A DNA stretch of 64,000 bases, from contig CM060831.1 of the NCBI GenBank assembly GCA_030762175.1, positions 137,256,501 to 137,320,500 of the forward strand, written 5' to 3'. Each line of letters starts with the position of its first letter. The stretch's first letter is position 1. This document shows, one piece after another, positions 1 to 11,349 of the stretch. The notes under the pieces are model-generated. The model ran no database searches. It saw only the letters and a list, made by a program, of their open reading frames with translations, and was not told where the DNA came from. Both the position numbers and the translations under genes were made by a program. The stretch is from Metallyticus violacea. Taxonomy: Eukaryota > Arthropoda > Insecta > Mantodea > Metallyticidae.

Positions 1-2870
1 TTCAGTTCCCAATTTCCGTGTAATTTACTTTCTTTTATTCTATTCGTTTTCCTTTAAATTTCACGACTTATAAACTTCACTTGAAGATTTGCTTTTTCGT
101 CATTTCTTATTAAGCACCACGATTCAGCCCCATGCATTCCATGCAAAAAAATGGTGCTAACATTATAACTTATCAAGAAAGACAATCAGTAACTCATTTT
201 TTTCTCAGCATGTTACCAAATACTTTTATTAAGAGTTTCAATATCCTGTTTTGTCCCTCACTTGGGCCTCAAAATACCGAAACGTGTGACTGGTTTACTT
301 GCGTGATAGAAAAGGAAAGAGGAAGAAAAGAAAGAGAATTGCTAGCCTTGTCTTAGTGCCGGCGAGAATTATAGGGTTATTTCGCGTATACAGTATAACA
401 ACGCGACGGTTACCTTGAGTGAGAAATTCAGGTACGTCCAAATGCTTCCAGCATCCTCGTTTTAAACATTCTTCGCAAAAACTTGTCGACCTCACAGACT
501 AATTAATAGATGTGCCGCACGCGAAGCTTGTAGAGGACTCGTTTTAATGTAGATTAAACTACATTCATTCCTCGGAGGCTATTCTTTGCTTATAAAAGAT
601 GTTGTAAAGTCACCGAGAAAGGAAATGTAAAGAGAAATTACGATATTTATCAAACCATTCAGTTATTAAAAAAATCACTTCAAACTTCATAGCATCATAA
701 AATTATAATATTAAAGATGTGGAAAAAACAGAAAATTACTATGTAAGGCAATAAATTAGATTTGTATTTTTTTGTTAATAGAAATGGGTTCTTCATACTC
801 TTGGCATCTGGATACCCCCAATTAAAGCTGCCAGATAGACCGATTTTGGGGAATTTTCTAAAATGTTTAAGTCTTGTAACAAAGTTTTTCGCTTCACTAT
901 CCAACTAGAAGTTTACCTAATTTTCCTTCATTATGTTAACAAACTACTAAAATAAAAGTAACTTTTAGCAGTTTCGTTTGTTGCGTATGATTTTGTAGTA
1001 AAGAATATTTCCTGGACTAGCTGGAAGTAATTGATAAGTCGATCGATCATTCGACTGCTAATCGATAGTTCAAGAGTCGATGAGAAAGCGGAAATCCGGA
1101 AGTTTGTTTATTTTTTGTTGGAAGAAGTTAACAGCGAACCACAATTGGAGAAATTAAATCGGTACAGTTTTAGCAATTCAAATAGTTCTATGGAGCTCAT
1201 TTTCTGTGATGAATTTCAGATGCTTCATTCACTTTCAGAATTGCAAGTGTGGCAAATTCCAAGCTGAAGTGCTAGTACTTTTATAGTGCTATAAAAAGTG
1301 ACTAAAAATGTTGTGATGCCAGGTCTTTAGAAAAATATGAGCATTACTGAACTTACGGTAAGGAATATCTGTATATGATTTGTAAATCTATTTGTTGTAT
1401 TATGTACATGCTCTGATATTGCATTTTAGTTGTCCAATAGACTACTGAATGCATAACTTTTTGTTAAAAACTAGTATTATAATGCTGCCAAATCATTTAC
1501 AAATGACTCTTTGTGTTCCATTTGTTTTTGAATTTTGCAATAGGTAATTAATCAGATATAACTAATTTCCTCGGCACTTTTCTTTCGTTTTTTTTTTTTT
1601 TTTTTGTACCAGATCCATATTTTATGATAATCCGATTATGTGCAAGACTGGCCCATGTGCTGGAATTTTGAAAAAAATATTGGATCCAACCATATCTAAG
1701 ATTCGGACATATTAGTGGCAAATTTTCCATAATTTTTAGCAAAAAGTAAGAGAATTTCGTAATTTTTATTAAAATGATCTGCTAACCATACCCTGGATCC
1801 TCAAGAGGTGTTGATATCGTACAATACCCCCTGTAGAAGAGCTCAGGGCACAGCCTGGGAAGCGGGTGTCCAAAAGGTCTAAATCCCCTCTCGAAATTTG
1901 CCTTTTTTGTACATATTCACCGTTTTGTTAATATGTTTTAATAACTTATATATTATATTTGATAAGCTGCTAAACGCATGAGTAATCCATTAATTAGATG
2001 TTAGTTTTAAAGGCATTCGCAGCCGTTTACAGCTATATGTTAATATTAAAACTCAACAACATCCTCTATCGCAGGAAACGTTGCATGGTATGACGCAACA
2101 CTTTTTTGTACTTATGTATACTATGTACATCCTTTTCATGTAGTTTATTGTAGCACGAACATTTTCTTTGCTGCGAAAACGAAGTCTTCACGAGAGCGGC
2201 ATGTGCGGTTTGTTGGGCTTGTGCTGTAATAGCTTAAGTGTTTGTTGATAACGAGTACCTGAACAAATATTGTGAAAATGAAAGGCCGCTGAATCTCGGA
2301 TCAAGGTTTCATAGCCAACTGTTTAAACCCACCCACTTCTGCCAAAGTTAAAAAAGTTGAATGTGATGGAAGTGATATTATACGCAAGTAAGCGAGAGAG
2401 CCTGTGATTCCAACTCATTTCCAGTTACATATCCAGATTCTATAAGTCCAGATCTGACAATTCTAGATAATAAAGTAAATAACGAATGTGAAACTGGCAT
2501 TATTGTACTGTTCTTTTTATTCTTCCGAGAAGCGAAACTTTAAGTTTTCAGGAACTGCGATACAAAACTCTTGCTGACATTTATAAGCCGGAAGATTATT
2601 TTGTATTTCCAGCTACAGCTTTAGGGAACAAGAAGTTGTTATAGACATTGCTCCTATTATTTTGTGGGAGTGTGGCATTTGCATCACTTAAAACTTTTCA
2701 TAATGGGAAAAGTTTTTATTTTCTACATACGCCCCTGCTGATAAGCTCGATCGTTTTCAACGCTTTGTTAATAAGTATAGCAAATGATAATTAATACTAT
2801 TATAAGTAGTATATTTTAAAGCGATTGCAAGAAACACGCGTCTCATTCATATGCTTCTAAATAGCAGGTA
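1..2870. other. unassigned AT-rich DNA
   Basis: I recognise no gene or repeat family here. The only open frames are under 80 codons and have no recognisable motif. A poly-T run lies near 1589-1606. The stretch at about 2130-2650 is less AT-rich, with short open fragments that I could not assign. Confidence 0.5.
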
Positions 2871-2879
2871 GCGGGTACC

Positions 2880-4200
2880 GAGAAATTGGGTGTACTTCTA
2901 AGCTCGATCGCCGACCACATAATAAAAGCGACCTCCTTCCTTGTATTTCTGTCATTTGACAGAAATCTTCAATTCTGCCTTAACACGACCGTGGAAACAG
3001 GCAGACATATTATGCATTTTGAAAATAGCTACCGGTCGATCAGCTTGCTCCCGACAATTTCGAAAGTACTAGAAAGACTACTTTTGAGCCACTCGTAAGA
3101 GACCTAATATCGGAAGAACAATGCGGCTTCAAAATTCGACACTCACTACTCAACAACTGCTGAGAGACCTGGGCCTCAGGTGACGGATGTTTTCGGTGTT
3201 CGTGCTGCTGGACATAGAGAAGGTCTTCCTTCCCATCTACTTGGCATGAAGAATTACTTTATAAACTGACAATAGCCGACGGTCAATATTTTTGTTTATT
3301 ATTAAAGATAGAATTATATATCCAATAGGATTGCCTCGGCCCATGATCGAAATCGTAGCCAGTTCCTTAAGAGGGAGACGATTTCGAATAGAAGTCGAAG
3401 GTTAGTGACAGGCCCATGAGCACAGGCCTACCGGAGGGAAGTGTGTTATCATCCACTTTATTCTTAGACTTCCAACAGCAAGCCCGTACAGTAACTCGCC
3501 TCTATGCTGATGATGTAATGACAACCGGACACAACCTTGACCCCTACTCGCGCTCACCTTACGAAAGTTGAGGAATGGAATCAAAGGTGGCATATATCCA
3601 TCGGTGCTGAGAAGAGCAAGGCTATTCTCATCACCGAGAGATGTAGACCTGCAATGCGAGCCCTCTGGGACTGTTTGGTCAGCGAATCCCCTGGGTGACT
3701 CGAGCAGCTTATCTCAGAGTGATACTGGACCAAGAGCTTGCTTTCGAGCCCGCTTAAAAGCCCGGGAAGTCGCCAGCAAGCTGTTTCCAATTTCTGGGGC
3801 CAACTCCTTACCAACTCCTGACCAAAGCTCTAAATATACCGGGCTATCATCCCGGCCATTATCATGTATGCGAGTGAAGTGTGAGGCTATGCTGCTCCAT
3901 CATACATTCTCTCCCTTCAAAATGTGCAAAAGTAAAACACTGCACACTATCTTTGGCGCAGACTGCATGTTCCCAGCAATTTGATCTCGAGTACTTAATT
4001 GATATTGTTAGGAAACGAGCGACAAGGCACCCCAATCGATTGACCCTTGGTGGGTCACTACCCACTATAAAAAATAAAAGGGCGCAAACATCTCGCACTG
4101 AGGGTCCTGGGCAACACCTAACCTCCACAAGTAAATTGAAATCCCGCCTTAACGGGCTTGGTACCAAAATTCGCACACACGGAACCTTGTGACAAACCGA
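2880..4200 (+). mobile_element. degraded jockey-like LINE reverse transcriptase
   Basis: This is a remnant of a non-LTR retrotransposon reverse transcriptase, broken by frameshifts and stops. Read across frames, the RT landmarks fall in the right order. SYRSISLLPTISKVLERLL is near 3027-3083, matching the family YRPISLLP...SKVLE block. LLDIEKVF is near 3204-3227, matching the first catalytic-Asp block D.EKAFD, but the final D is not retained. GLPEGSVLS lies near 3425-3451, for the usual GVPQGSVLSP. The catalytic YADD box is at 3503-3514. A C-terminal MYASEV-stop-GYAAPS block, usually ...YASPVWGYAA, begins near 3864, with a stop where W is expected. No endonuclease domain or clear 5' end is visible. 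The order of motifs fits jockey-superfamily LINEs; the exact clade is inference. It cannot encode a functional enzyme. Confidence 0.8.
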
Positions 4201-5163
4201 CCCAACAGCACCCGTTAGGCCCTTGCCCCTGAAAGCACACAAAGAAAAAAGTTTTGAAAAAAACTAGGACCGATTTTCCCGACACACTATTATGAAGCGC
4301 AACTCTGAACTGTTTGGGCAGATAAAGGCCAGGAGCTATCAACTACTCGCCGGTCCGAGAACTGCTTGCCTGCCCGCCCGTATTTCTGCAGATGGCCAAG
4401 GCCCTGTTGCACAAAAGTGGTCTAATAAATTACAGGTGTACTAGTGCGAATTATTGTGAAGTATGTTCTTATAACTTTATGTTCCACGAAAGAAGTACAT
4501 TTGTAAAGTATCAGCAAAAAGCTACAAGTGACGTCATATAAAAGCAATGTGGAGGAACTGCTCTTTGCCACGAGTCCCCATTTTTTGAATTAGGTTATGT
4601 CCACTCCTTAGTAATAAAATTTGTATTTTATAATGTACAAAGCGGATTATTATCATTGCTGCTAAATGGGTCTTGTATTTTTTCTCAGATATAATGTAAT
4701 TTAATTACTCCATTATGTATTTATAAACATTCAAGCGTAATAATTCACTTTATGACGTCGGCCGCATACGCCTACATTTAGAAGCATTAATTCCCGTCGT
4801 CGAGAGATGGCAGGAGAATTGGGCTTTCCGATTGCTCTCGATCATATCAAATGGACTGATATTTGATCATTTATATTTATTTATTTATTTGTTTATGTTG
4901 CTTGCAATGACATTCTCATTATAAACAAAACTTAAGAAAGCTAAGTCAAAACAGATTATTTTAAAAGAGAATGAAGAATGAAAAGAAAATATTGTCATCG
5001 AATATGGCAATAACCTTAAAAAGTATAACTACGATGCTGAACCGAAATATGTATTTGAAACAGGAAACGCCAATATCATTCATAATTAATCTAATTTTGA
5101 ATGTATGCGAATATTGAATTATTCTTTCTTTATACATATTCCTACTTTCATATTCATTAATAC
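4201..5163. other. unassigned AT-rich DNA
   Basis: No gene or recognised family. The first part may be LINE 3' sequence. A TTTA-rich run lies at about 4872-4893. Confidence 0.4.
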
Positions 5164-5241
5164 TTCGCATATTATTAAAAAGGTATTACATTTTCGCATA
5201 TTATTAAAAAGGTATTACAATTATTAAAAAGTTGTTACATT
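5164..5241. repeat. 29-bp tandem repeat, about 2.7 units
   Basis: Units begin at 5164 and 5193 and share the core ttcgcatattattaaaaagg. A shorter third unit starts at 5221 with ttattaaaaagttgttac. The first two are nearly identical, so the duplication looks recent. Confidence 0.85.
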
Positions 5242-5367
5242 TTGCGCTAGTATTTGAGGTTACAAACTTTCATACACTCGAATAGAGAAATTCATATAAA
5301 TTACCAGTGCTCAACTAATACTAATATTTCTGTAGAACGGAACCACGAAAATCATTTGTTCACTTGT

Positions 5368-5687
5368 AAGTGTGGAGCTTTTTTTTGATTGATTTATTTA
5401 TGGACGCTCTTTAACAGCTCAGGTCATCAGCGTCCCATTCAACTCAGGGCGTGAAACGGCCGACAAATTTTGCTCAGAGGCCTCTTCTTTCAGGCTTGAG
5501 GTTCTTTTTCGTGCCGTAAATGTACGACACGGGACCCACGGCTTTACTTCCCTTCCGAAGGAAGTCATACTTACGATTTTTACGCTCGAAAAATCCATCG
5601 GTCCTGACCGGGTTCGAACCCGCGATCTTGGATGTAGGAGGCAAGTATGGCAACCACTACACCACCAGGACCGACAAGTGTGGAGCT
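5368..5687 (-). mobile_element. SINE-A copy 1 (tRNA-derived SINE)
   Basis: A nearly full-length SINE on the minus strand, body about 5380-5675, flanked by a 12-bp direct repeat aagtgtggagct at 5368-5379 and 5676-5687. Read on the minus strand it starts with a tRNA-like head: a GGTCCTGG acceptor-like start, A box TGGTGTAGTGGT and B box GGTTCGAACCC. A body follows with ggaagg-aagtaaagccgtgggtccc and a tail ending in AT-rich ataaataaatcaa. The head implies an internal RNA polymerase III promoter. The target duplication shows LINE-mediated insertion. The short open frames across it are artefacts of the repeat. Confidence 0.92.
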
Positions 5688-5987
5688 GTAAAGTACAAGT
5701 GTAGTACATACCTTTGTAGAAGAACATTATATTATTAACTACAAGTTACAAGTTCATACACTTGTAATGTTTTAGAATGTACTTTCGTGGAACAGGGCTT
5801 TGGCGACTTTGTCTGAGCTTTTGGAACTTTTGGAAATATTTGAGAATAGGTCGCCTTATTCATTTGTTTTTATTACACAGAAGTCATTAGCGTTGCACGA
5901 GGGTTTGAGGAGCGAAACTGGAGTCAAATCAGTTTGTCCCGAGCCACTCCCGAGCGATAGCAAAGGAGATTTTCCACCAATATATTG
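5688..5987. other. unassigned DNA
   Basis: No gene or repeat recognised. Confidence 0.4.
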
Positions 5988-6372
5988 ACTTACTCCCCCC
6001 GTATCAATTTATGTTTCCTAAAAGGAGGCGAGCGTAGGCCTTCAGGCGTAGCGAGCCGCAGCAAACCATTGAGTATACCGGTTTCTAGGATATACCCGAG
6101 ATTAGCATCAGAGTTAATGTGTGTGTGTGTATATTAATTAATTGTGAATTCCAATCAGACTACGCGTGGTAAAATTACAGTGATTTGCTCGCCCCATATC
6201 AACTTATATTTACGAATATGAGGCGAACATAAGTCGTCAGGTCGTAGCGAGCCGCAGCAAACCTCTGGGTCCACCGGTTCCTAGAATTTGCATGAGGTTA
6301 GCGTTAAGGTTAGTGTGTGTATCTGTATACACATGAATTAATTGCATATTCCAACAAGACAACGCGTAGTAA
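5988..6372 (+). repeat. family F dispersed repeat, two head-to-tail units
   Basis: Two related units of about 185-190 bp lie head to tail, starting near 5988 and 6180. Each carries a tat-caa-ttat block, then ggcgarcrta, then tagcgagccgcagcaaacc, then an accggtt-cta-ga block. A TG-rich stretch and a short aattaatt segment follow, ending in tacgcgtgg or aacgcgtag. Related copies occur on the minus strand at 19110-19315 and 37745-37895. No coding capacity is visible. The class of element is unknown. Confidence 0.85.
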
Positions 6373-6829
6373 AAAGAAAGAAAAAAACTCAGTTTTGTAA
6401 TAAGGAACAACATACTGCAGTCAGAAAGGGAGGACAATGCATAGGTTACATTAGCTTTAAGAAAAAATTAATACATGCAATATTTACACCTTCACAAGCG
6501 GCCACAAACAGAGAAAAATACCTATTTCGTTATCTCCCGTTCGGCACTGAGGAGTTCGTCTCTCTCCGCTCGGGACTCGAGCTCTTGCCGCTCGGAGAAT
6601 TTTTCTGCGGTAATGATATGTTTCAAAAGTGGCGGATATGACTGTTCCTGGATGGAGTATCTGAACATATCACTGATAAACTTTCACTGTAGGTAAGTGC
6701 TAAATGAGCACCACGATGATAAACCGTTTGTGGCGCCTTACGGTAATTTGCATTATTCTGCTTCGTTCTCTATTAGGTGTGGGTGCAAAAGAAACTAGCG
6801 CTTTATCTAATAGGCATTTTTCTTTATGT
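6373..6829. other. unassigned DNA
   Basis: No recognisable gene. The short open frames at 6342-6696 overlap each other in different frames and show no motif. Confidence 0.4.
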
Positions 6830-6985
6830 TGAAGGAATTCCTGTGGGGAAATGCGTTAATGCATACCAATGTATTTGCATCATTTATGACAAGTATATCG
6901 AGTATTTACAATGTCAAATAGATTCTTGTATAGATAAAACACTCTAAATTCCCTTTTGGTTTGAAAGAAACGAAAAAAAAAAAAA
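6830..6985 (+). mobile_element. Merlin-type transposase 3' fragment
   Basis: This stretch aligns by eye over about 150 bp with the 3' part of the Merlin pseudogene at 26996-27125. Both share gaattcctgtgg near the start, aatgtatttgc, and ccttttggtt at the end. The conceptual protein contains EFLWGN and TNVFASF, matching EFLWRNxFKHTNVFASF-like C-terminal sequence of the longer copy. Only the last ~50 codons and some 3' non-coding sequence remain. Confidence 0.7.
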
Positions 6986-7919
6986 AACGGCAATAATGCT
7001 AAATATGATGTTGGATCGAATTCCTCTGAATAATTTTGACCAAATGACTCTAGAAGTTCCAATTTTATACTTTTTCACTACTGGAAAAATCTTAAAAACA
7101 CTGAAAAGTGTTTCCTCCTAATAATAAATAATACTGATACCTAAATAAATTGCTGTCCTTTCTTTGTTATTGTTATTATTTTATTATTTTTCAGACATGT
7201 TAGGCTGTTCTTGTGTGCTAAAATGTTGAGAAAATAAATACAGAAAAATTAACAAATCGGGGCGGCAGATGGATATGCAACTTCTGTGTTAAAAATTGTG
7301 TTAGCTGTGACAATAGCCGCGACATCAGGTGAATTCATTGAGAATGACACCCAACTCGGAGCGGATTTAGGTGTAAGAGCATCATAGGTGCCCTCTTTAG
7401 TGTATATACTGTGATTTTAATAATGGATATCAACAAAAGAAGCTTTAAGATAAATTCCATTGTTTTCTCAACTCAGTATGTGCTTGTGTGTGTGGATTTT
7501 TCCCCTTCTCTGTCTTGATTATTATTCAATTTTGCGCCCTTATTTCTAATAATTTGCCATACATTTGAACGTCAAGAGATTATTATGTTTTTTTTTTAGT
7601 GAAAAAAATAAAATTAAAAAAAAAAAACATATTTACTCATGACTAATTCTTTCAACTCTTAATCGAAAAAAAAAAAAAAAAGCTCTGAGTAGGCAAGTTA
7701 ATTTTTTTCATGATCTTGTATTTTACTAAAATTAAAAGATGAATTGAAAAAAGTGGTTCAAATTACATTTTTTATGCTGCAAATATCTTTGGATATCAAA
7801 ATGATTTCACATAGTCGCGGATAGAAAGAGTATGTTACATAAGTGAATTCACAAGTTGCTAACTTGCTATTTCCGATATTTATTAGTCCCACGATTGATA
7901 CAACAATAGAAAGCTAACA
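6986..7919. other. unassigned AT-rich DNA with A/T homopolymers
   Basis: Nothing recognised apart from poly-A or poly-T runs near 6975-6986, 7589-7597, 7617-7627 and 7666-7681. Confidence 0.4.
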
Positions 7920-7929
7920 GACATTTCTC

Positions 7930-8700
7930 ACATCTCTTGGTAAACATTTCAATTCCTTAAAAAAAATAGTCAGAATCTTTGTGTACAAAACTCGTCGTTC
8001 GCCAATTTTCGCCCTTGAAGGTCAGATTGCAGTTTTGAAAACCGGATAAAGTCGCTGATGGCAAGGTTTGGGCTATTGGAGGATGATCCAGTTCTTAAAA
8101 GACACATATGTTCACAGAAGCCTTGGCAATCGCAGCCATGCGAACTGGTGAACTATGCACTTTTTCATGCCTCTTTTCCTTTTTAGCACTGTGCAATTGA
8201 TGCAATACCTCAACATAGCCCTTTCCAGCTACTGTTGTGTTCCTTGATTTGGAATCTATTATCAAACTCCTCTGAAATCCCAAAAATGTGTCGCCATGAT
8301 CTTCTTGGATGTATGACTTTGACTTTTCTAGGATGTGCCTCACCTTCTACCACCCCATTGAATATATTTTTGAAAGAGAGCCATAATACAGAATCGTAGT
8401 TCCTTCCTCTGTGACAATAGGTTCCAATACTGTCCTCTCGTTTCGTTATCACAATTCATTTGTATTTGAAGTGCTGAAAGAATTCGAGACAGCCATTTTG
8501 TACTGACTTATGTGTATGCAGATGTTGATGAGGGATGCGAAGTACAGTTTTTAGAAAGCCCCAACTTTGCAGCTGTTTCCTTTGTCTTCAGGTGCATGTC
8601 ACTCACAACGTTCTTGTGGACAAGGGAGATGTTTTCTTGTGTCAACACTTCCACCAGCCTAGCCCCAGATTGAGTCATCTATAAGCTTTCTCTGCCCAAA
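7930..8700 (-). mobile_element. degraded mariner transposase
   Basis: A near full-length but decayed mariner coding region on the minus strand, in several frames. The N-terminal helix-turn-helix part reads as HLKTKETAAKLGLSKN (near 8560-8600), a typical second-HTH signature (LK.KEIA..LGLS). Further on, a stretch containing NTTVAGKGYVEVLHQL (near 8205-8250) matches the family segment (T)V.G.YY...L.QL. It is followed by KRH...VH and RMAAIAKAS (8110-8150), ELDHPP (for the LxHPPYSPDLAPSD block) and GIEMFTKRCEKC, the usual C-terminal sequence before the stop. Frameshifts and stops make it non-functional. I did not identify terminal inverted repeats. Confidence 0.75.
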
Positions 8701-9297
8701 CGAATAATTTCTTCGTTACTAATAAATAATTACTCATTCACGGTAGAATATGAAGTGAAAACTTCCCCATACACACCATTAAGGTATTGTTTAATATCAC
8801 GGGATGAAAGTCTCTTTTAGTTAAAAAAGTAATTATTTCTCTTCACTCAATTTTGAATATCACAACATATCTTACTTAAATGAGCTTCTCCAAGCAAAAA
8901 ATGGCGCGAAAGGAAATTCGGTGTTTATGCTCTGAAATATAAGAGTATCAGATAGTATTAATTCGCAACAATGAATTTTTCATCCTTTCTATGTCAAGCG
9001 GAAAGCACCTTGTAGATGGTAGAAGTTGTCAAAAAATGTATAGCTATCTTCCAAGGTTCTCTTACATAGAAAAATGGACAGGAGCGGAAAGAAGTGGTTT
9101 TAATGTTCTCCGAAAGCTCTTTATAAGTGGTAATAATAATAACTGACCGGTATAAAGTTCATATTAATTAACAGTCGTTATTTTCAAATCATATGTCTAA
9201 TTGTACGCCTTTTTAACTTCAGTTCACTTTTTATTTGATTCGTTGATGGATAAGAGAGTAAAGCATGGGTTGTCATACATGCAATTCAATGACCTGC
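8701..9297. other. unassigned DNA
   Basis: No gene or repeat recognised. Confidence 0.4.
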
Positions 9298-9582
9298 AGT
9301 CTGTCCTGATGGTGTAGTGGTAACCATACTTGCTTCTAAACCCAAGATTGCGGGCTCAACCCGGCCAGGATCGATGGATTTGTAAGTATGGCTTCCTTAG
9401 GAAGGGAAGTAAAGCCGTTAGTCCTGTGTCGTACATTTACGGCACGAAAAAGAGCCTCAAGCCTGAAAAAAAAAAAAAGGCCTCGGAGCAAAATTTGTCG
9501 GCCATTTCACGCCCTGAATTGAATGGGACGCTGATGACCTGAGATGTTAAAGAGTGTCCATAAATAACCAAACAAACAAATT
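9298..9582 (+). mobile_element. SINE-A copy 2
   Basis: A plus-strand SINE-A with tRNA-like head gtcctgatggtgtagtggta and a B box altered to ggctcaacccg. A short deletion follows gatcgatggattt, removing the usual T-rich and cgggcgtaaaaatcc segment. The body holds a poly-A expansion near 9468-9478 and the tail ends in ataaccaaacaaacaaa. I could not define a target duplication. The 70-codon open frame across it (9330-9542) is repeat sequence, not a gene. Confidence 0.9.
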
Positions 9583-9879
9583 GTAAAGTGAAGAACTAGA
9601 AATTGTTCTCGTTTGGGGAATTATGCCTTGGAATACGAGCAATTAATGCATTTTCTCTTCTAAGCTCTAAAAGTGAGCAAAACACATGCCTGTCCATTTA
9701 AACCGATATTTCTGTGATGCTACCCACTATCTTTAAACAGAGATGTAAAAATTTTTTTTTTCAGCTCCTTTGTTTGGTGCAAAAAGTGCTATATGAATTG
9801 ATACTTGCTTTTTATTTGCCAAAACATAACCAATTTAGTGTAGAGTCTGTATTTTTAAATGTTCATGAAGTTGTCTTTC
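9583..9879. other. unassigned DNA
   Basis: No recognisable gene or family. The open frame at 9714-9911 is AT-rich, has no motif and runs into the SINE. Confidence 0.4.
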
Positions 9880-10198
9880 ATACTTTACAGCAGTCGGTGC
9901 TGGTGGTGTAGTGGTAACCATACTTGCCTTCTAATCCCAAGATCGGGGTTCAATTCCGATCAGGATTCAATGGATTTTTTCGGGCGTAAAAGCCTAAGTA
10001 TGTCTTCCTTCGGAAGCAAAGTAAAGCCGTCGGTCCTATGTCGTAGATTTACGGCACGTAAAAGAACCTCAAGTCTGAAAGAAGAGGTCTCTGAGCGAAA
10101 TTTGTCGGCCGTTTCACGCCCTGAATTGAATGAGACGTTGATGACCTGAGATGTTAAAGAACGTCCGTAAATAAACCAATTCAACAATACTCTACAGC
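9880..10198 (+). mobile_element. SINE-A copy 3 with 12-bp target duplication
   Basis: A full-length plus-strand SINE-A, body about 9892-10186. It has head ggtgctggtggtgtagtggt, B box ggttcaattcc, the central gtaaagccgtcggtcc segment and tail gtccgtaaataaaccaattc. The flanks are atactttacagc (9880-9891) and atactctacagc (10187-10198), a 12-bp duplication with one mismatch. The one difference suggests a moderately old insertion. Confidence 0.92.
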
Positions 10199-10869
10199 TG
10201 AGACGGAACGGGAGCAAGTTCTTGTGCTTTTCCATTCATTTGTGTAAATAATCTTAGATTTTCTGATACTGTTAATACTCAGAGGTTATGTACTTACATT
10301 TATTGAGCTACTTTATCAAATGTCCTTTCACCACAACCCAATAAATAGCTTTGTGCCTTCCCTTTTGAAGACCTGCCGGTAACTTGCAAATCTACTTTGC
10401 AAAACACACTCAACAGGTGGGAGATGCAATGCAAATGAAAATGAAACGACTGAGGTGGAAAGCGGTTAGTTCTTCTTACCGTTATAAGTGACAAGTTTAA
10501 CGTTGTCTCGTAGTCACGTGCACCTGCTTTGCACGCGACCAGATCCACACGTGATTCTACTGCGCGGCAAGCCACAAGCCATGGTCAGCTATATGAATCA
10601 TACTGCACTGGAAAACATATATATGCGTGCAGTGACTGGTTTGTTCATGGTCATTACTGCGCGGGAGAATGCGAGTATATGACATCTTTATGCCTCTTCC
10701 GAGAGTACTCTACAAAGAGAAAGTTGAGTAATTCAGGAAAATGATCTTAGAAATTTTTAAGGAGTAATAATCATACATTTCTCTCTTGAGAAGTTCAACG
10801 AGGTGATTTGATACAATGCAAAAGCATTTTTCTCATGGATAGGTTTAAAATATCTTTGTCAAGAATTTT
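10199..10869. other. unassigned DNA
   Basis: No recognised gene or family. Short overlapping open frames at 10300-10744 lie on both strands and have no motif. Confidence 0.4.
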
Positions 10870-11140
10870 TAACGCCACCACGCAACCCACTTGAACTTCT
10901 GGAATTTCTTCTTCACCCCCCTGCCTGGTGAGTTCGTAGCCAGACTTCCGAGTTTGGACGCCAGGCGTCTCTATATGAATGCTGGATAGATCTTAAATCT
11001 AGGCTCAGAAATCTAATCAGACCAAAGTCGTCAAGAAAAAATTCCTAGTTGCATGACAAGACAGGGATACGAACCTTGACTTCCTAAATTAGCAGGAGAA
11101 GCTTTGATCACCAGACCATGGAGCTGTCTAATGAACATTA
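10870..11140 (-). mobile_element. putative tRNA-derived SINE-E
   Basis: On the minus strand the segment near 11060-11135 looks tRNA-like: an A-box-like CATGGTCTGGTGATCA, then a B-box-like GGTTCGTATCCC about 35 nt later. A body without coding potential follows down to about 10870. This is the only copy in the window, so family status and boundaries are inferred from the head alone. An old tRNA pseudogene is the alternative. Confidence 0.5.
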
Positions 11141-11349
11141 AAACTCATGGCTAGTGCAAGTCTTATATTTCGAGTCTGATTTAGATCTAATATGATGAAA
11201 TGACCTTTAGAAATCTGTTTCTTTATATTTGTAATTTAGTTGTTGATGTCTACATTTCAAGATTCCCATATGGGACATTTCATGTCAAATCGGGCAAGAC
11301 TTTAAAAATTGATCTTATATTTTTCAAAGTCAATGCAATTTTAAATACC

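Noticed and set aside
3568..4342. Several open frames of 74-138 codons on both strands
   Set aside because: They are fragments or shadows of the jockey-like LINE; only the plus-strand mixed-frame reading gives RT motifs.
5395..5440. CTGATGA in the SINE-A tail resembling a hammerhead core
   Set aside because: There is no GAAA box or matching stem II; the segment is better explained as the loop of the 3' hairpin.
9859..10149. 96-codon open frame on the plus strand
   Set aside because: It is SINE-A copy 3 read through; the same SINE gives similar peptides at 9330-9542 and on the minus strand at 28650-28856.
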